Assembly (NCBI RefSeq): GCF_050436995.1 | Contig: NC_134774.1 | Span: 370,501-434,500, forward strand | Source of the DNA: Anticarsia gemmatalis | Taxonomy: Eukaryota > Arthropoda > Insecta > Lepidoptera > Erebidae | DNA length: 64,000 nucleotides | Direction: 5' to 3' | Shown here: positions 63,201 to 64,000 of the stretch, one piece after another | Numbering within the stretch: position 1 is the stretch's first letter | How the letters are laid out: each line of letters starts with the position of its first letter | Made by a program: the position numbers and the translations under genes | Notes under the pieces: generated by a model | Told to the model about the DNA's origin: nothing | What the model saw: only the letters and a program-made list of their open reading frames with translations | Database searches by the model: none

Positions 63201-64000
63201 ACCAGTACCTAGGAAATAAAATATTTAGTATCAGCTAAGCCTTTTTCCAAACTATATAGGAGTAGGCTTCCAGTCTCACCGGACGCAGCTGAATACCAGT
63301 GTTTTACATGAAGCGACTGTCTATCTGACCTCCACAACACAGTTACCTGGGTTATAACACTATACTCAGTAAGACTGGTTGTCAGACTTTCAAGCTTCTG
63401 ACCACTGTTAACGACTGTCAAAGATCTTCGAAAATGATAGCCGACTAACTGGTCCTAACTAAGCTAGTGGCTAAGAAACAACCGCCACACGCATCTATCT
63501 CTGAGGTTTAAGCTACGCTTGCCGAGGTTGTTCTGCAGATGGGTGGCCATCTAAGCTGACTTAACAAAAAGCTGTCTAACTGTTTATTAACTACGCTCGT
63601 GGCTAAGAAACAACCGCCTCACGAATCTTTAACTGAGGTTAAGCTACTCGTGCCGAGGTTATTCACCCATCTGTAGATAGGTGGCCATCTAGGCTGACAA
63701 AACAAACAGCTGTCTAACTGTTAATTAACTAAGTTCGTGGCTAAGAAACAACAGCCGCACGAATCTATTACTGAGGTTAAGCTACGCTTGCCGAGGTTGT
63801 TCTGTAGATGGGTGACCATCTAGGCTGACATAACAATAAGCTGATTAACTGGCTTTTAACTAAACTTGTTGTTAAATAACAATAGCCGCATATATCTATC
63901 TTTGAGGTTAAGCTACGCTTGCCGAGGTTGGTCAGTGGATGGGTGACCATCTTACCAGTCGTAGGTGTGGCTCCGAACGCCGGTTTGTTAGCTCCAAACA
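27230..64000 (-). CDS. Nup98-96: Nup98-96 nuclear pore precursor, 38 exons in the window, N-terminus beyond the right edge
   Basis: This gene encodes the polyprotein that cleaves itself into Nup98 (mobile FG nucleoporin binding transport factors and RNA-export factors) and Nup96 (scaffold of the Y-complex). The 38 exons are listed separately; phases agree at all 37 junctions and give 1561 residues plus a stop. Residues 1 to about 190 are FG/GLFG repeats (GGLFGAKP, GFGTNTS and similar). Residues about 510-658 are the autoproteolytic domain, with GYYTIPSLDEM, GLNRSAVVTLDRVWP and GSWVFRVQHFSKYGL. Cleavage is expected between Phe658 and Ser659. The remaining 903 residues form Nup96, close to the family's usual length. 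The N-terminal FG block and GLEBS motif are not in the window. Introns are loaded with transposons while the exons are intact, so this is a functional gene. Three exons have partial intronic duplicates. Confidence 0.96.
27931..28000 (-). repeat. Diverged duplicate of the exon 37 donor flank
   Basis: About 70 bp resemble 28004-28072, covering the intron start and the last few bases of Nup98-96 window exon 37. Divergence is higher than in the other duplicates. Confidence 0.72.
28061..28208 (-). CDS. Nup98-96: Nup98-96 window exon 37 (Nup96 C-terminal region)
   Basis: The exon encodes SLRGTAARVELGARLVQVSL and ends PPDTTPHAQHQ. It is strikingly GC-rich compared with its AT-rich surroundings. Its donor GTGAGACT and flank are duplicated just downstream (27931-28000). 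Confidence 0.87.
28269..28598 (+). mobile_element. 5S rRNA-derived SINE, family A, with nested MITE
   Basis: Interrupted at its TTAA by the piggyBac-like MITE at 28317-28406. Confidence 0.78.
28317..28406. mobile_element. piggyBac-like MITE nested in a 5S-derived SINE
   Basis: TTAA stands at both sides (28317-28320 and 28403-28406) of an 82-bp body with imperfect TIRs CACGTTCACTGCCC and GGGGCAATGAATGTG. TTAA target duplication is the piggyBac hallmark. The surrounding SINE continues on both sides. Confidence 0.82.
28940..29311 (-). mobile_element. 5S rRNA-derived SINE, family B, full length
   Basis: Reverse copy with the full head (GGTGACCATC complement) and tail. Partial copies are at 29864-30090, 32690-32893, 47810-48148, 53738-53865 and 63225-63450. 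Confidence 0.75.
29373..29482 (-). CDS. Nup98-96: Nup98-96 window exon 36 (Nup96)
   Basis: The exon encodes LRGIVSDPDRTSVQTRLEAM and ends SRALSGLHPK. It starts in phase 0 and ends with two bases carried over. Confidence 0.88.
30355..30476 (-). CDS. Nup98-96: Nup98-96 window exon 35 (Nup96)
   Basis: The exon encodes DLPSIAPLLERMSEAAARHE and ends QALHQFIHVYDE. It has an ATACAG acceptor and a GTAAATAT donor. Confidence 0.9.
30538..30800 (-). mobile_element. Non-autonomous Helitron (Lep1-like)
   Basis: Reverse full-length copy, CTAGCTGACCCGCGCAACTT to TATTAGTATAG. Confidence 0.86.
30833..31105 (-). mobile_element. Mosaic Helitron
   Basis: Its CTAG end is the Lep1-like type, while the other half is a second family with a GACA repeat and GCAGAGTTACTTTCGCATTT. 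The same mosaic is at 3446-3700. Confidence 0.82.
31234..31336 (-). CDS. Nup98-96: Nup98-96 window exon 34 (Nup96)
   Basis: The exon encodes HQPALEAEHLVGAGQWNAAH and ends LLEELLPEAVLS. The A-HL--A-QW--AH--L--LAP motif is a Nup96 signature. Confidence 0.94.
31374..31606. mobile_element. TIR element, CAGGGTGTCCCAAAA ends
   Basis: It begins ACAGGGTGTCCCAAAACTTA and ends with the near-complement AGTTTTGGGACAGCCTGTA. A truncated copy is at 2318-2520. Confidence 0.72.
31887..32101 (+). mobile_element. Mariner-derived palindromic MITE
   Basis: The terminal inverted repeats are TTATGTCGGGGAAAAAGTC and its complement, flanked by TA. The middle carries a short transposase remnant (HELTERNL). Confidence 0.85.
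32161..32265 (-). pseudogene. Truncated duplicate of Nup98-96 window exon 33
   Basis: About 100 bp match the 3' end of exon 32299-32449 with only a few differences. A usable-looking donor (GTGAAACA) remains, but there is no acceptor. Read-through from the real exon hits a stop within 12 codons. Confidence 0.9.
32299..32449 (-). CDS. Nup98-96: Nup98-96 window exon 33 (Nup96)
   Basis: The exon encodes RGHLIRGVLSRHAPSRAVTP and ends PWLLLAQAHRAKYE. A truncated copy of its 3' two thirds lies at 32161-32265. Confidence 0.93.
32909..33037 (-). CDS. Nup98-96: Nup98-96 window exon 32 (Nup96)
   Basis: The exon encodes FLLGAWFGTPSIESITGLAD and ends WHRAVLALAYHPNDIA. A Q-E-G-WH-A-F-L-H pattern occurs here in the family. 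Confidence 0.92.
33076..33320 (-). mobile_element. Non-autonomous Helitron (Lep1-like)
   Basis: Reverse copy that directly abuts a mariner MITE at its right end. Confidence 0.86.
33320..33535 (+). mobile_element. Mariner-derived palindromic MITE
   Basis: Same family as 31887-32101, including the WVPHELTERNLMNRV remnant on the + strand. Confidence 0.82.
33880..34001 (-). CDS. Nup98-96: Nup98-96 window exon 31 (Nup96)
   Basis: The exon encodes NGTKRRVLDLRYELIRARAY and ends TPDPMDYSLS. The D-RY-LI-A pattern and TPDPLDY-LSW motif are conserved in Nup96. Confidence 0.93.
34220..34400. repeat. CCAT/CCAA minisatellite, first block
   Basis: Irregular tetranucleotide array (CCATCCAACTATCCAACC type) between Nup98-96 window exon 31 and the first duplicated exon fragment. 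Confidence 0.88.
34415..34562 (-). pseudogene. Duplicated 3' fragment of Nup98-96 window exon 30, copy A
   Basis: A 148-bp near-identical copy of the donor-side end of exon 35263-35440, with an intact GTATGTGC donor but no matching acceptor. It differs by a few bases, for example GGTGGCAG instead of GGCGGCAG on the + strand. Confidence 0.92.
34580..34825. repeat. CCAT/CCAA minisatellite, second block
   Basis: Same array type as at 34220, between duplicate copies A and B. On the minus strand it reads open as W-M-D-G and W-L-V-G repeats. Confidence 0.9.
34859..35006 (-). pseudogene. Duplicated 3' fragment of Nup98-96 window exon 30, copy B
   Basis: Second 148-bp copy with intact donor and no acceptor. 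It is joined to the minisatellite at the same base as copy A. Confidence 0.92.
35020..35225. repeat. CCAT/CCAA minisatellite, third block
   Basis: Array lying between copy B and the true exon at 35263-35440. Confidence 0.9.
35263..35440 (-). CDS. Nup98-96: Nup98-96 window exon 30 (source of the triplicated fragment)
   Basis: The exon encodes YLCPHIPSLEQVMRKYEGFF and ends LPPYINEYDVSIEQ. It has the only copy with an acceptor (TTTCAG at its right edge) and the full 178 nt. Two truncated duplicates of its last 148 nt lie downstream. Confidence 0.93.
35882..36119 (+). repeat. Dispersed repeat with TATA/initiator-like core
   Basis: Three copies share GAACTTGTATATATAGTCAG and TGACGTCAGTCACACTGCG: here, 60865-61086 and 58027-58160 (partial). 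The origin is unclear. Confidence 0.7.
36124..36301 (-). CDS. Nup98-96: Nup98-96 window exon 29 (Nup96 helical domain)
   Basis: The exon encodes DPIFRSLISRQLSQWRECGA and ends TDVDWLRALHATA. DW-RALA is the crown-helix motif of the ACE1 fold. Confidence 0.94.
36897..37019 (-). CDS. Nup98-96: Nup98-96 window exon 28 (Nup96 helical domain)
   Basis: The exon encodes ADGHSAQIWTLLLGGRILEA and ends MAALIAQAA. The IW-LL-GG-I-EAC-LA pattern is a Nup96 ACE1-fold signature. Confidence 0.94.
37054..37195. mobile_element. piggyBac-like MITE
   Basis: TTAA-flanked 134-bp body with ends CCCTTTGA and TCAAAGGG. A diverged partial copy begins at 59072. Confidence 0.8.
37600..37728 (-). CDS. Nup98-96: Nup98-96 window exon 27 (Nup96 helical domain)
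   Basis: The exon encodes VAGTDPLSKVNRHKKLLEWL and continues KSSVSTSTDQEL. The R-x-x-LLEWL helix is typical of Nup96. Confidence 0.92.
38299..38380 (-). CDS. Nup98-96: Nup98-96 window exon 26 (Nup96 helical domain)
   Basis: The exon encodes RFGVTAAYCHEIWSLCDALW and ends LDLEND. HEIWSLCDALWG matches the W-x-LC-ALWG-L motif of Nup96. Confidence 0.93.
38613..38856 (+). mobile_element. Non-autonomous Helitron (Lep1-like)
   Basis: Diverged forward copy, ending GGGTCAGCTAG immediately before a mariner MITE. Confidence 0.84.
38862..39077 (-). mobile_element. Mariner-derived palindromic MITE
   Basis: Full-length member with both TIRs; the transposase remnant reads on the minus strand. It abuts a Helitron ending near 38856. 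Confidence 0.85.
39286..39456 (-). CDS. Nup98-96: Nup98-96 window exon 25 (Nup96 helical domain)
   Basis: The exon encodes EMLRLHLDTLLEHSTLSE and ends HTRSALQNSSSK. It spans exactly 57 codons, both junctions in phase 0. Confidence 0.9.
39657..39770. mobile_element. Snapback MITE, diverged
   Basis: Same family with several mismatches between arms. An orphan end lies at 39551-39566. Confidence 0.78.
39827..39942 (-). CDS. Nup98-96: Nup98-96 window exon 24 (Nup96)
   Basis: The exon encodes AELSELGRYVQGRSADDWSE and ends ALGQADKDDFMQ. Phases match the neighbours. Confidence 0.9.
39982..40344 (+). mobile_element. 5S rRNA-derived SINE, family B, full length
   Basis: The head has GAGGTTAAGCTACGCTTGCC and GATGGGTGACCATC, also 5S-like. 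The body is longer than family A and ends GAAGCCGACTCCAACATAGG. Confidence 0.75.
40359..40577 (-). CDS. Nup98-96: Nup98-96 window exon 23 (Nup96 Sec13-binding region)
   Basis: The exon encodes VPLKPLIVRPHTIVLRYHRK and ends with FPTTYDAVSQLPH. In the family this region precedes or includes the blade that completes the Sec13 propeller; I infer that role from position. Confidence 0.9.
41041..41184 (-). CDS. Nup98-96: Nup98-96 window exon 22
   Basis: The exon encodes MDDAASVSTGDQLVPVSMPL and ends TDQLPPQEHE. It is a disordered linker before the folded Nup96 part. Confidence 0.87.
41909..42007 (-). CDS. Nup98-96: Nup98-96 window exon 21
   Basis: The exon encodes YGVKSPTSELARLEHRQSHN and ends LMKASLYADT. 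Its acceptor is TTGTAG and its donor GTGAGTGT. Confidence 0.87.
42103..42359 (+). mobile_element. Non-autonomous Helitron (Lep1-like)
   Basis: Forward copy from TCTATACTAATATTATAAAG to GGGTCAGCTAGT. Confidence 0.87.
42668..42916 (-). mobile_element. Non-autonomous Helitron (Lep1-like)
   Basis: Reverse copy, CTAGCTGACTCGCGCCACTT to TAATATTAAGTAT. Confidence 0.84.
43379..43444 (-). CDS. Nup98-96: Nup98-96 window exon 20 (acidic linker)
   Basis: A 66-nt exon encoding FEMDTTEDNNNEAQSLYMDN. Splice sites TTGTCAG and GTAAGTAC fit, and the frame joins both neighbours. Confidence 0.84.
43487..43664 (-). mobile_element. Mariner-derived MITE, right end lost
   Basis: Left TIR and internal remnant are present, but the right end is replaced by a SINE tail fragment (43665-43700). 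Confidence 0.8.
43732..43902 (-). CDS. Nup98-96: Nup98-96 window exon 19 (GLG-rich start of Nup96)
   Basis: The exon encodes TKPPVVSAQG, then four GLG repeats, then LIPEENNMFTMQQ. The GLG tract is a low-complexity insert that I do not recall from other Nup96 proteins. Confidence 0.88.
44672..45065. mobile_element. hAT-type MITE split by a Helitron
   Basis: The ends are CAGTGGTTACCAACC and GGTTGGGAACCCGTG, with 8-bp flanks GTCTACGT/GTCTACAT. A Lep1-like Helitron (about 44750-44992, reverse) sits inside. Confidence 0.85.
45115..45326 (-). CDS. Nup98-96: Nup98-96 window exon 18 (HF|S self-cleavage site)
   Basis: The exon encodes YRPATGSWVFRVQHFSKYGL. The catalytic His-Phe-Ser triplet is at codons 45209-45217, and in the known mechanism the Ser attacks the Phe-Ser bond to release Nup98 and Nup96. 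An acidic DSDDEDD stretch begins Nup96. Confidence 0.97.
45690..46295. mobile_element. 606-bp TIR element with 24-bp perfect ends
   Basis: The terminal inverted repeats begin TACCGTAAAACGGGGTGAAT and are perfect for about 24 bp. The host repeat around it reads on directly through TA. No long open frame is seen, so it is non-autonomous. Confidence 0.86.
46358..46575. mobile_element. Two adjacent snapback MITEs
   Basis: One copy (46358-46470) is followed within about 15 bp by a second, end-trimmed copy (46485-46575), just downstream of Nup98-96 window exon 17. Confidence 0.82.
46617..46767 (-). CDS. Nup98-96: Nup98-96 window exon 17 (autoproteolytic domain)
   Basis: The exon encodes NKEVIVYPEEADKPPLGSGL and then NRSAVVTLDRVWPRDKT, a hallmark of the domain. 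Confidence 0.96.
46804..47045 (-). mobile_element. Non-autonomous Helitron (Lep1-like)
   Basis: Reverse copy beginning CTAGACCCGCGCAACTTC, about 35 bp upstream of Nup98-96 window exon 17. Confidence 0.83.
47259..47433. mobile_element. hAT-type MITE in Nup98-96 intron
   Basis: The ends are CATGGGTTCCCAACC and GGTTGGGAACCACTG; flanks AGCTATAG/ATCTATAG form an 8-bp target duplication with one mismatch. Confidence 0.85.
47465..47584 (-). CDS. Nup98-96: Nup98-96 window exon 16 (autoproteolytic domain)
   Basis: The exon encodes LTIGRKNYGNVYYDCDIDVA and the LDKLVHF junction, matching the TIGRKGYGS-Y segment of the family. Confidence 0.95.
48196..48303 (-). CDS. Nup98-96: Nup98-96 window exon 15 (start of autoproteolytic domain)
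   Basis: The exon encodes VKLTRPGYYTIPSLDEMI, matching the LT-x-x-GYYTIPS start of the Nup98 autoproteolytic fold. An acidic SEEENVPP stretch precedes it. Confidence 0.95.
48375..48637 (-). mobile_element. Non-autonomous Helitron (Lep1-like)
   Basis: Reverse full-length copy with both ends. Confidence 0.86.
48831..48942. mobile_element. 112-bp TIR MITE
   Basis: The ends TACTGTAAAAGCCCGAACTG and its complement match at 22 of 23 positions. No coding content. Confidence 0.82.
49150..49535. mobile_element. TIR MITE split by a 5S-derived SINE
   Basis: The left part ends at about 49255 and the right part resumes at about 49493, with ACCGCCCG on both sides of the inserted SINE. Confidence 0.78.
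49256..49494 (+). mobile_element. 5S rRNA-derived SINE, family A, full length
   Basis: Inserted into a MITE with an 8-bp ACCGCCCG target duplication, so both boundaries are defined. Confidence 0.82.
49606..49930 (-). mobile_element. Helitron-like repeat, second family, with nested MITE
   Basis: Reverse copy interrupted by a snapback MITE (49796-49912) with TAT on both sides. Confidence 0.75.
49796..49912. mobile_element. Snapback MITE with TAT flanks
   Basis: Near-perfect palindrome with CCCCCGGTTTC ends. TAT on both sides is consistent with a 3-bp target duplication. Confidence 0.85.
49964..50085 (-). CDS. Nup98-96: Nup98-96 window exon 14 (RKPL linker)
   Basis: The exon encodes LTTKPLRKPLVSNPESAENS and ends DKENVEALS. 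The RKPL motif recurs in Nup98 just before the autoproteolytic domain. Confidence 0.88.
50498..50540 (-). CDS. Nup98-96: Nup98-96 window exon 13 (43-nt exon)
   Basis: The exon encodes KDLQTQASERRAS, with partial codons on both sides that join in frame. It has a TTTTACAG acceptor and a GTACGTAT donor. Confidence 0.8.
50635..50828. mobile_element. Mariner-derived MITE, left part (split by LINE)
   Basis: It starts TTAGGTCGGGGAAGTC and contains inverted halves, with the mariner transposase remnant WVPHELTERNLMNRV readable on the + strand. The right end continues at 52677-52707 after the LINE. Confidence 0.85.
50776..52578 (+). pseudogene. Truncated LINE ORF2 remnant (RT C-terminal part, RNase H, zinc knuckle)
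   Basis: A 600-residue open frame. GCPQGG is near residues 27-32, YADD at 60-63 and the RNase H WYTDGS near 327-332. The CCHC-like cluster lies near residues 540-560. The frame is uninterrupted, which implies recent insertion, but the start codon and first residues are derived from the host MITE. This protein is not expected to be functional. Confidence 0.9.
50816..52689 (+). mobile_element. 5'-truncated non-LTR retrotransposon (LINE) with 13-bp target duplication
   Basis: The LINE body spans 50829-52676. It is flanked by direct repeats TAATGCGAAAAGA at 50816-50828 and 52677-52689, which show that it inserted into a mariner MITE. An open frame runs 50776-52578; its first 18 residues come from the MITE. 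The LINE part has reverse-transcriptase motifs GCPQGGVLSPLLW and YADD, an RNase H domain (WYTDGSK, ILSDSQ, WVPGHAGIDGNEKADELA) and a C-terminal Cys/His cluster (CRHCNE...CECD). It ends in a GATAA-repeat tail. The endonuclease, ORF1 and the N-terminal half of the RT are missing, so it cannot move by itself. It lies antisense in a Nup98-96 intron. Its clade is I/Jockey superfamily, R1- or Jockey-like; I cannot be more exact. Confidence 0.93.
52677..52707. mobile_element. Mariner-derived MITE, right end after LINE insertion
   Basis: The TIR sequence GACTTTTTCCCCGAACTAA completes the MITE begun at 50635. It ends about 11 bp before the 3' splice-donor edge of Nup98-96 window exon 12. Confidence 0.8.
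52718..52800 (-). CDS. Nup98-96: Nup98-96 window exon 12 (linker)
   Basis: The exon encodes LSGSKASWNEKEKSIDGE and ends PRLYPNI. Its splice donor GTATGTAT is followed within about 11 bp by the end of the mariner MITE carrying the LINE insertion. Confidence 0.85.
52917..53199 (-). mobile_element. Non-autonomous Helitron (Lep1-like)
   Basis: Reverse copy with an expanded AAAC microsatellite. Confidence 0.84.
53347..53608 (+). mobile_element. Non-autonomous Helitron (Lep1-like)
   Basis: Forward full-length copy about 20 bp from Nup98-96 microexon 53632-53665. Confidence 0.87.
53632..53665 (-). CDS. Nup98-96: Nup98-96 window exon 11 (34-nt microexon)
   Basis: A 34-nt exon encoding ADVSADRHGS. 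It has a TTTTACAG acceptor and a GTGAGTTT donor, and it is needed to keep the frame between exons 10 and 12. Confidence 0.8.
54938..55421. repeat. Long inverted repeat (foldback), about 480 bp
   Basis: The left arm begins GATGCCATCAAAAACATTCT and the right arm ends with its complement. Arms of about 200 bp match almost perfectly, with a loop of about 70 bp. It lies in a Nup98-96 intron. Confidence 0.88.
55600..55736 (-). CDS. Nup98-96: Nup98-96 window exon 10 (charged linker)
   Basis: The exon encodes SVEEPHSNSAAPSNMERERE and ends ARRQVVFNDN. It is hydrophilic and probably disordered. Splice sites are CACAG and GTAAGTAT. Confidence 0.86.
55823..56035 (-). mobile_element. Mariner-derived palindromic MITE
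   Basis: Both TIRs are present, starting TTAGGTCAGGGAAAGTC. It lies between Nup98-96 window exons 9 and 10. Confidence 0.85.
56070..56215 (-). CDS. Nup98-96: Nup98-96 window exon 9 (SRKRLVLRP motif)
   Basis: The exon encodes KSLFDGLEESDASLEDKL and then KPSRKRLVLRPNHRND. The RKRLVL element is conserved in Nup98 linkers. It starts in phase 0 and ends with two bases carried over. Confidence 0.92.
56391..56480. repeat. Short TIR-like element, GGGGGACC
   Basis: AATACGTCACGTTGGGGGAC on the left mirrors GTCCCCCAATGCGAAGTATT on the right with a few mismatches. Confidence 0.55.
56636..56725. repeat. 45-bp perfect tandem duplication
   Basis: The unit beginning TAGCAAAGTTTACCCGAGCG occurs twice without differences, inside a Helitron-like repeat. 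Confidence 0.88.
56822..57093 (-). mobile_element. Helitron (Lep1-like) nested in another Helitron-like repeat
   Basis: It splits a second repeat whose intact counterpart starts at about 36325. The break lies between A and T, the expected Helitron target. Confidence 0.86.
57224..57372 (-). CDS. Nup98-96: Nup98-96 window exon 8 (Nup98 linker)
   Basis: The exon encodes LTAEEVLKPTNPVAVQAV and ends KLQPRPTLTQDK. It is basic and proline-rich, as expected between the FG and autoproteolytic domains. Confidence 0.9.
58258..58370 (-). CDS. Nup98-96: Nup98-96 window exon 7 (PYGDSPLFKDL motif)
   Basis: The exon encodes EQILTLAARPYGDSPLFKDL, the counterpart of the conserved PFGDSPLFRN segment of Nup98. 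It begins NSLSGSS and ends PDN with one base carried over. Confidence 0.93.
58511..58720 (-). mobile_element. Mariner-derived MITE inserted in a SINE
   Basis: It interrupts a tRNA-derived SINE, whose two halves lie at about 58408-58510 and 58721-58780. Confidence 0.82.
58889..58991 (-). CDS. Nup98-96: Nup98-96 window exon 6 (GL-rich linker)
   Basis: The exon encodes GLDSGLGGGLFSNTSLGG and then an Asn-rich stretch (LNVNNNQLL). Flanks are TTGCAG and GTAAGTAC. Confidence 0.88.
59818..60085 (-). mobile_element. Non-autonomous Helitron (Lep1-like)
   Basis: Reverse full-length copy, CTAGCTGACCTGCGCAACTT to TATTAGTATAGA, ending about 12 bp from Nup98-96 window exon 5. Confidence 0.86.
60098..60226 (-). 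CDS. Nup98-96: Nup98-96 window exon 5 (end of FG region)
   Basis: The exon encodes AGLTGLAANSFQAKPAAPAF, then GALGTTNMFGQQPAVPANNF. FG density falls here. Splice sites are TTTCAG and GTAAATAT. Confidence 0.9.
60426..60778. mobile_element. Two family A SINEs in head-to-head inverted order
   Basis: A forward copy (60426-60581) meets a reverse copy (60582-60778), giving a large palindrome with 5S-like heads at the outer ends. Confidence 0.75.
61112..61246 (-). CDS. Nup98-96: Nup98-96 window exon 4 (GLFG repeats)
   Basis: The exon encodes FGTLGAGGFGTNTSTSGGLF and continues with NTFGKP and TFGFNTQPQL. It is flanked by TTCACAG and GTAAGCAT on the minus strand. Confidence 0.92.
   Translation of the reverse strand, partial: RSAHWALVALVRTHLRLAVSSEPTIPSASPPPHSLPSGLTLNHS
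61293..61447 (-). mobile_element. Mariner-derived MITE with internal deletion
   Basis: The left TIR TTAGGTCAGGGAAAAAGTC and right TTTTCCCCGACTAA are present; most of the second arm is deleted. Confidence 0.8.
61500..61840. mobile_element. Cluster of broken Helitron copies in both orientations
   Basis: A forward 3' fragment (to about 61581), a reverse fragment (about 61590-61740) and a forward 3' fragment ending GGGGTCAGCTAGT (to about 61840) lie back to back. Confidence 0.78.
61858..62002 (-). CDS. Nup98-96: Nup98-96 window exon 3 (GLFG repeats)
   Basis: The exon encodes QPGGLFGAKPATTGFG and then several FG motifs, including a second GGLFGAKTTAPTFG. It starts in phase 0 and ends with one base carried over. 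Confidence 0.92.
62796..63085 (+). mobile_element. tRNA-derived SINE, family 3, full length
   Basis: A-box TAGCCGAGTGGTACAAGTTA and B-box GCAGGTTCGAACA start it; the tail ends CTTGCCCAGCAGTGGGA. Longer copies are at 23831-24118 (-), 26076-26290 (-), 36648-36820 and 59216-59505 (-); many short tails are scattered through the window. Confidence 0.78.
63111..63208 (-). CDS. Nup98-96: Nup98-96 window exon 2 (GLFG repeats)
   Basis: The exon encodes TGLFGATTTQAG and then TTFG, AFGFG and ATTQNQ. FG dipeptides in Thr/Ala-rich spacers are typical of Nup98. It joins in frame to the previous and next exons. Confidence 0.9.
63455..63955 (+). repeat. Tandem array of four family B SINE heads
   Basis: Four units of about 130 bp each carry GAGGTTAAGCTACGC-type and GATGGGTG-type 5S-like boxes. 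Units begin near 63456, 63586, 63724 and 63858. The array ends directly at a Nup98-96 splice donor (63955). Confidence 0.85.
63956..64000 (-). CDS. Nup98-96: Nup98-96 window exon 1 (FG repeats, cut by the window edge)
   Basis: This partial exon encodes FGANKPAFGATPTT and ends with a GTAAGATG donor. It contains two FG motifs and continues past 64000. Confidence 0.85.

Noticed and set aside
63500..63560. 5S rRNA gene
   Set aside because: Only the internal promoter part resembles 5S rRNA; the rest does not, and the copies look like SINE heads.

Overview
This is eukaryotic nuclear DNA, almost certainly from a moth or butterfly (Lepidoptera). It holds split genes with GT-AG introns, dense copies of the non-autonomous Helitron (Lep1-like) that is abundant in Lepidoptera, several tRNA- and 5S-derived SINE families, mariner-, hAT- and piggyBac-like MITEs, and one 5'-truncated LINE. 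No bacterial or viral gene system was seen.

Two host genes are present and converge on each other. (1) On the + strand, 11 exons between 9639 and 18697 encode a class I GLUT-type sugar transporter (SLC2A family). The assembled reading frame has 470 residues and joins without a break across all ten introns. Only the first few residues, and any 5' non-coding exon, are missing. The 3' UTR probably runs to a poly(A) signal near 20442. (2) On the - strand, 38 exons between 64000 and 27230 encode about 1561 residues of the nuclear-pore precursor Nup98-96. The window begins inside the FG-repeat region, so the N-terminal FG and GLEBS part lies beyond 64000. The gene then runs through the autoproteolytic domain with its HF|S cleavage site (codons 45209-45217) and the whole of Nup96 (about 903 residues) to the stop at 27230. 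Every exon junction was checked for phase.

Region by region: 1-9638 holds repeats only. 9639-20465 is the transporter gene, with introns full of repeats. 20466-27229 is intergenic and contains a roughly 2.8 kb foldback element (about 20880-23670). 27230-64000 is Nup98-96. Its introns hold nested insertions, including a truncated LINE inside a mariner MITE (50635-52707), a 606-bp TIR element (45690-46295) and a 480-bp perfect-looking hairpin (54938-55421).

The most unusual signals are in the Nup96 half of Nup98-96. Three exons have partial duplicates made of the donor-side part of the exon plus its splice donor, lying just downstream in the intron: 27931-28000, 32161-32265, and two copies at 34415-34562 and 34859-35006. 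The last pair is embedded in a CCAT/CCAA minisatellite. No wholly new multi-gene system was found; the novelty lies in exon-fragment amplification, foldback structures, 5S-derived SINE arrays and nested mobile elements.
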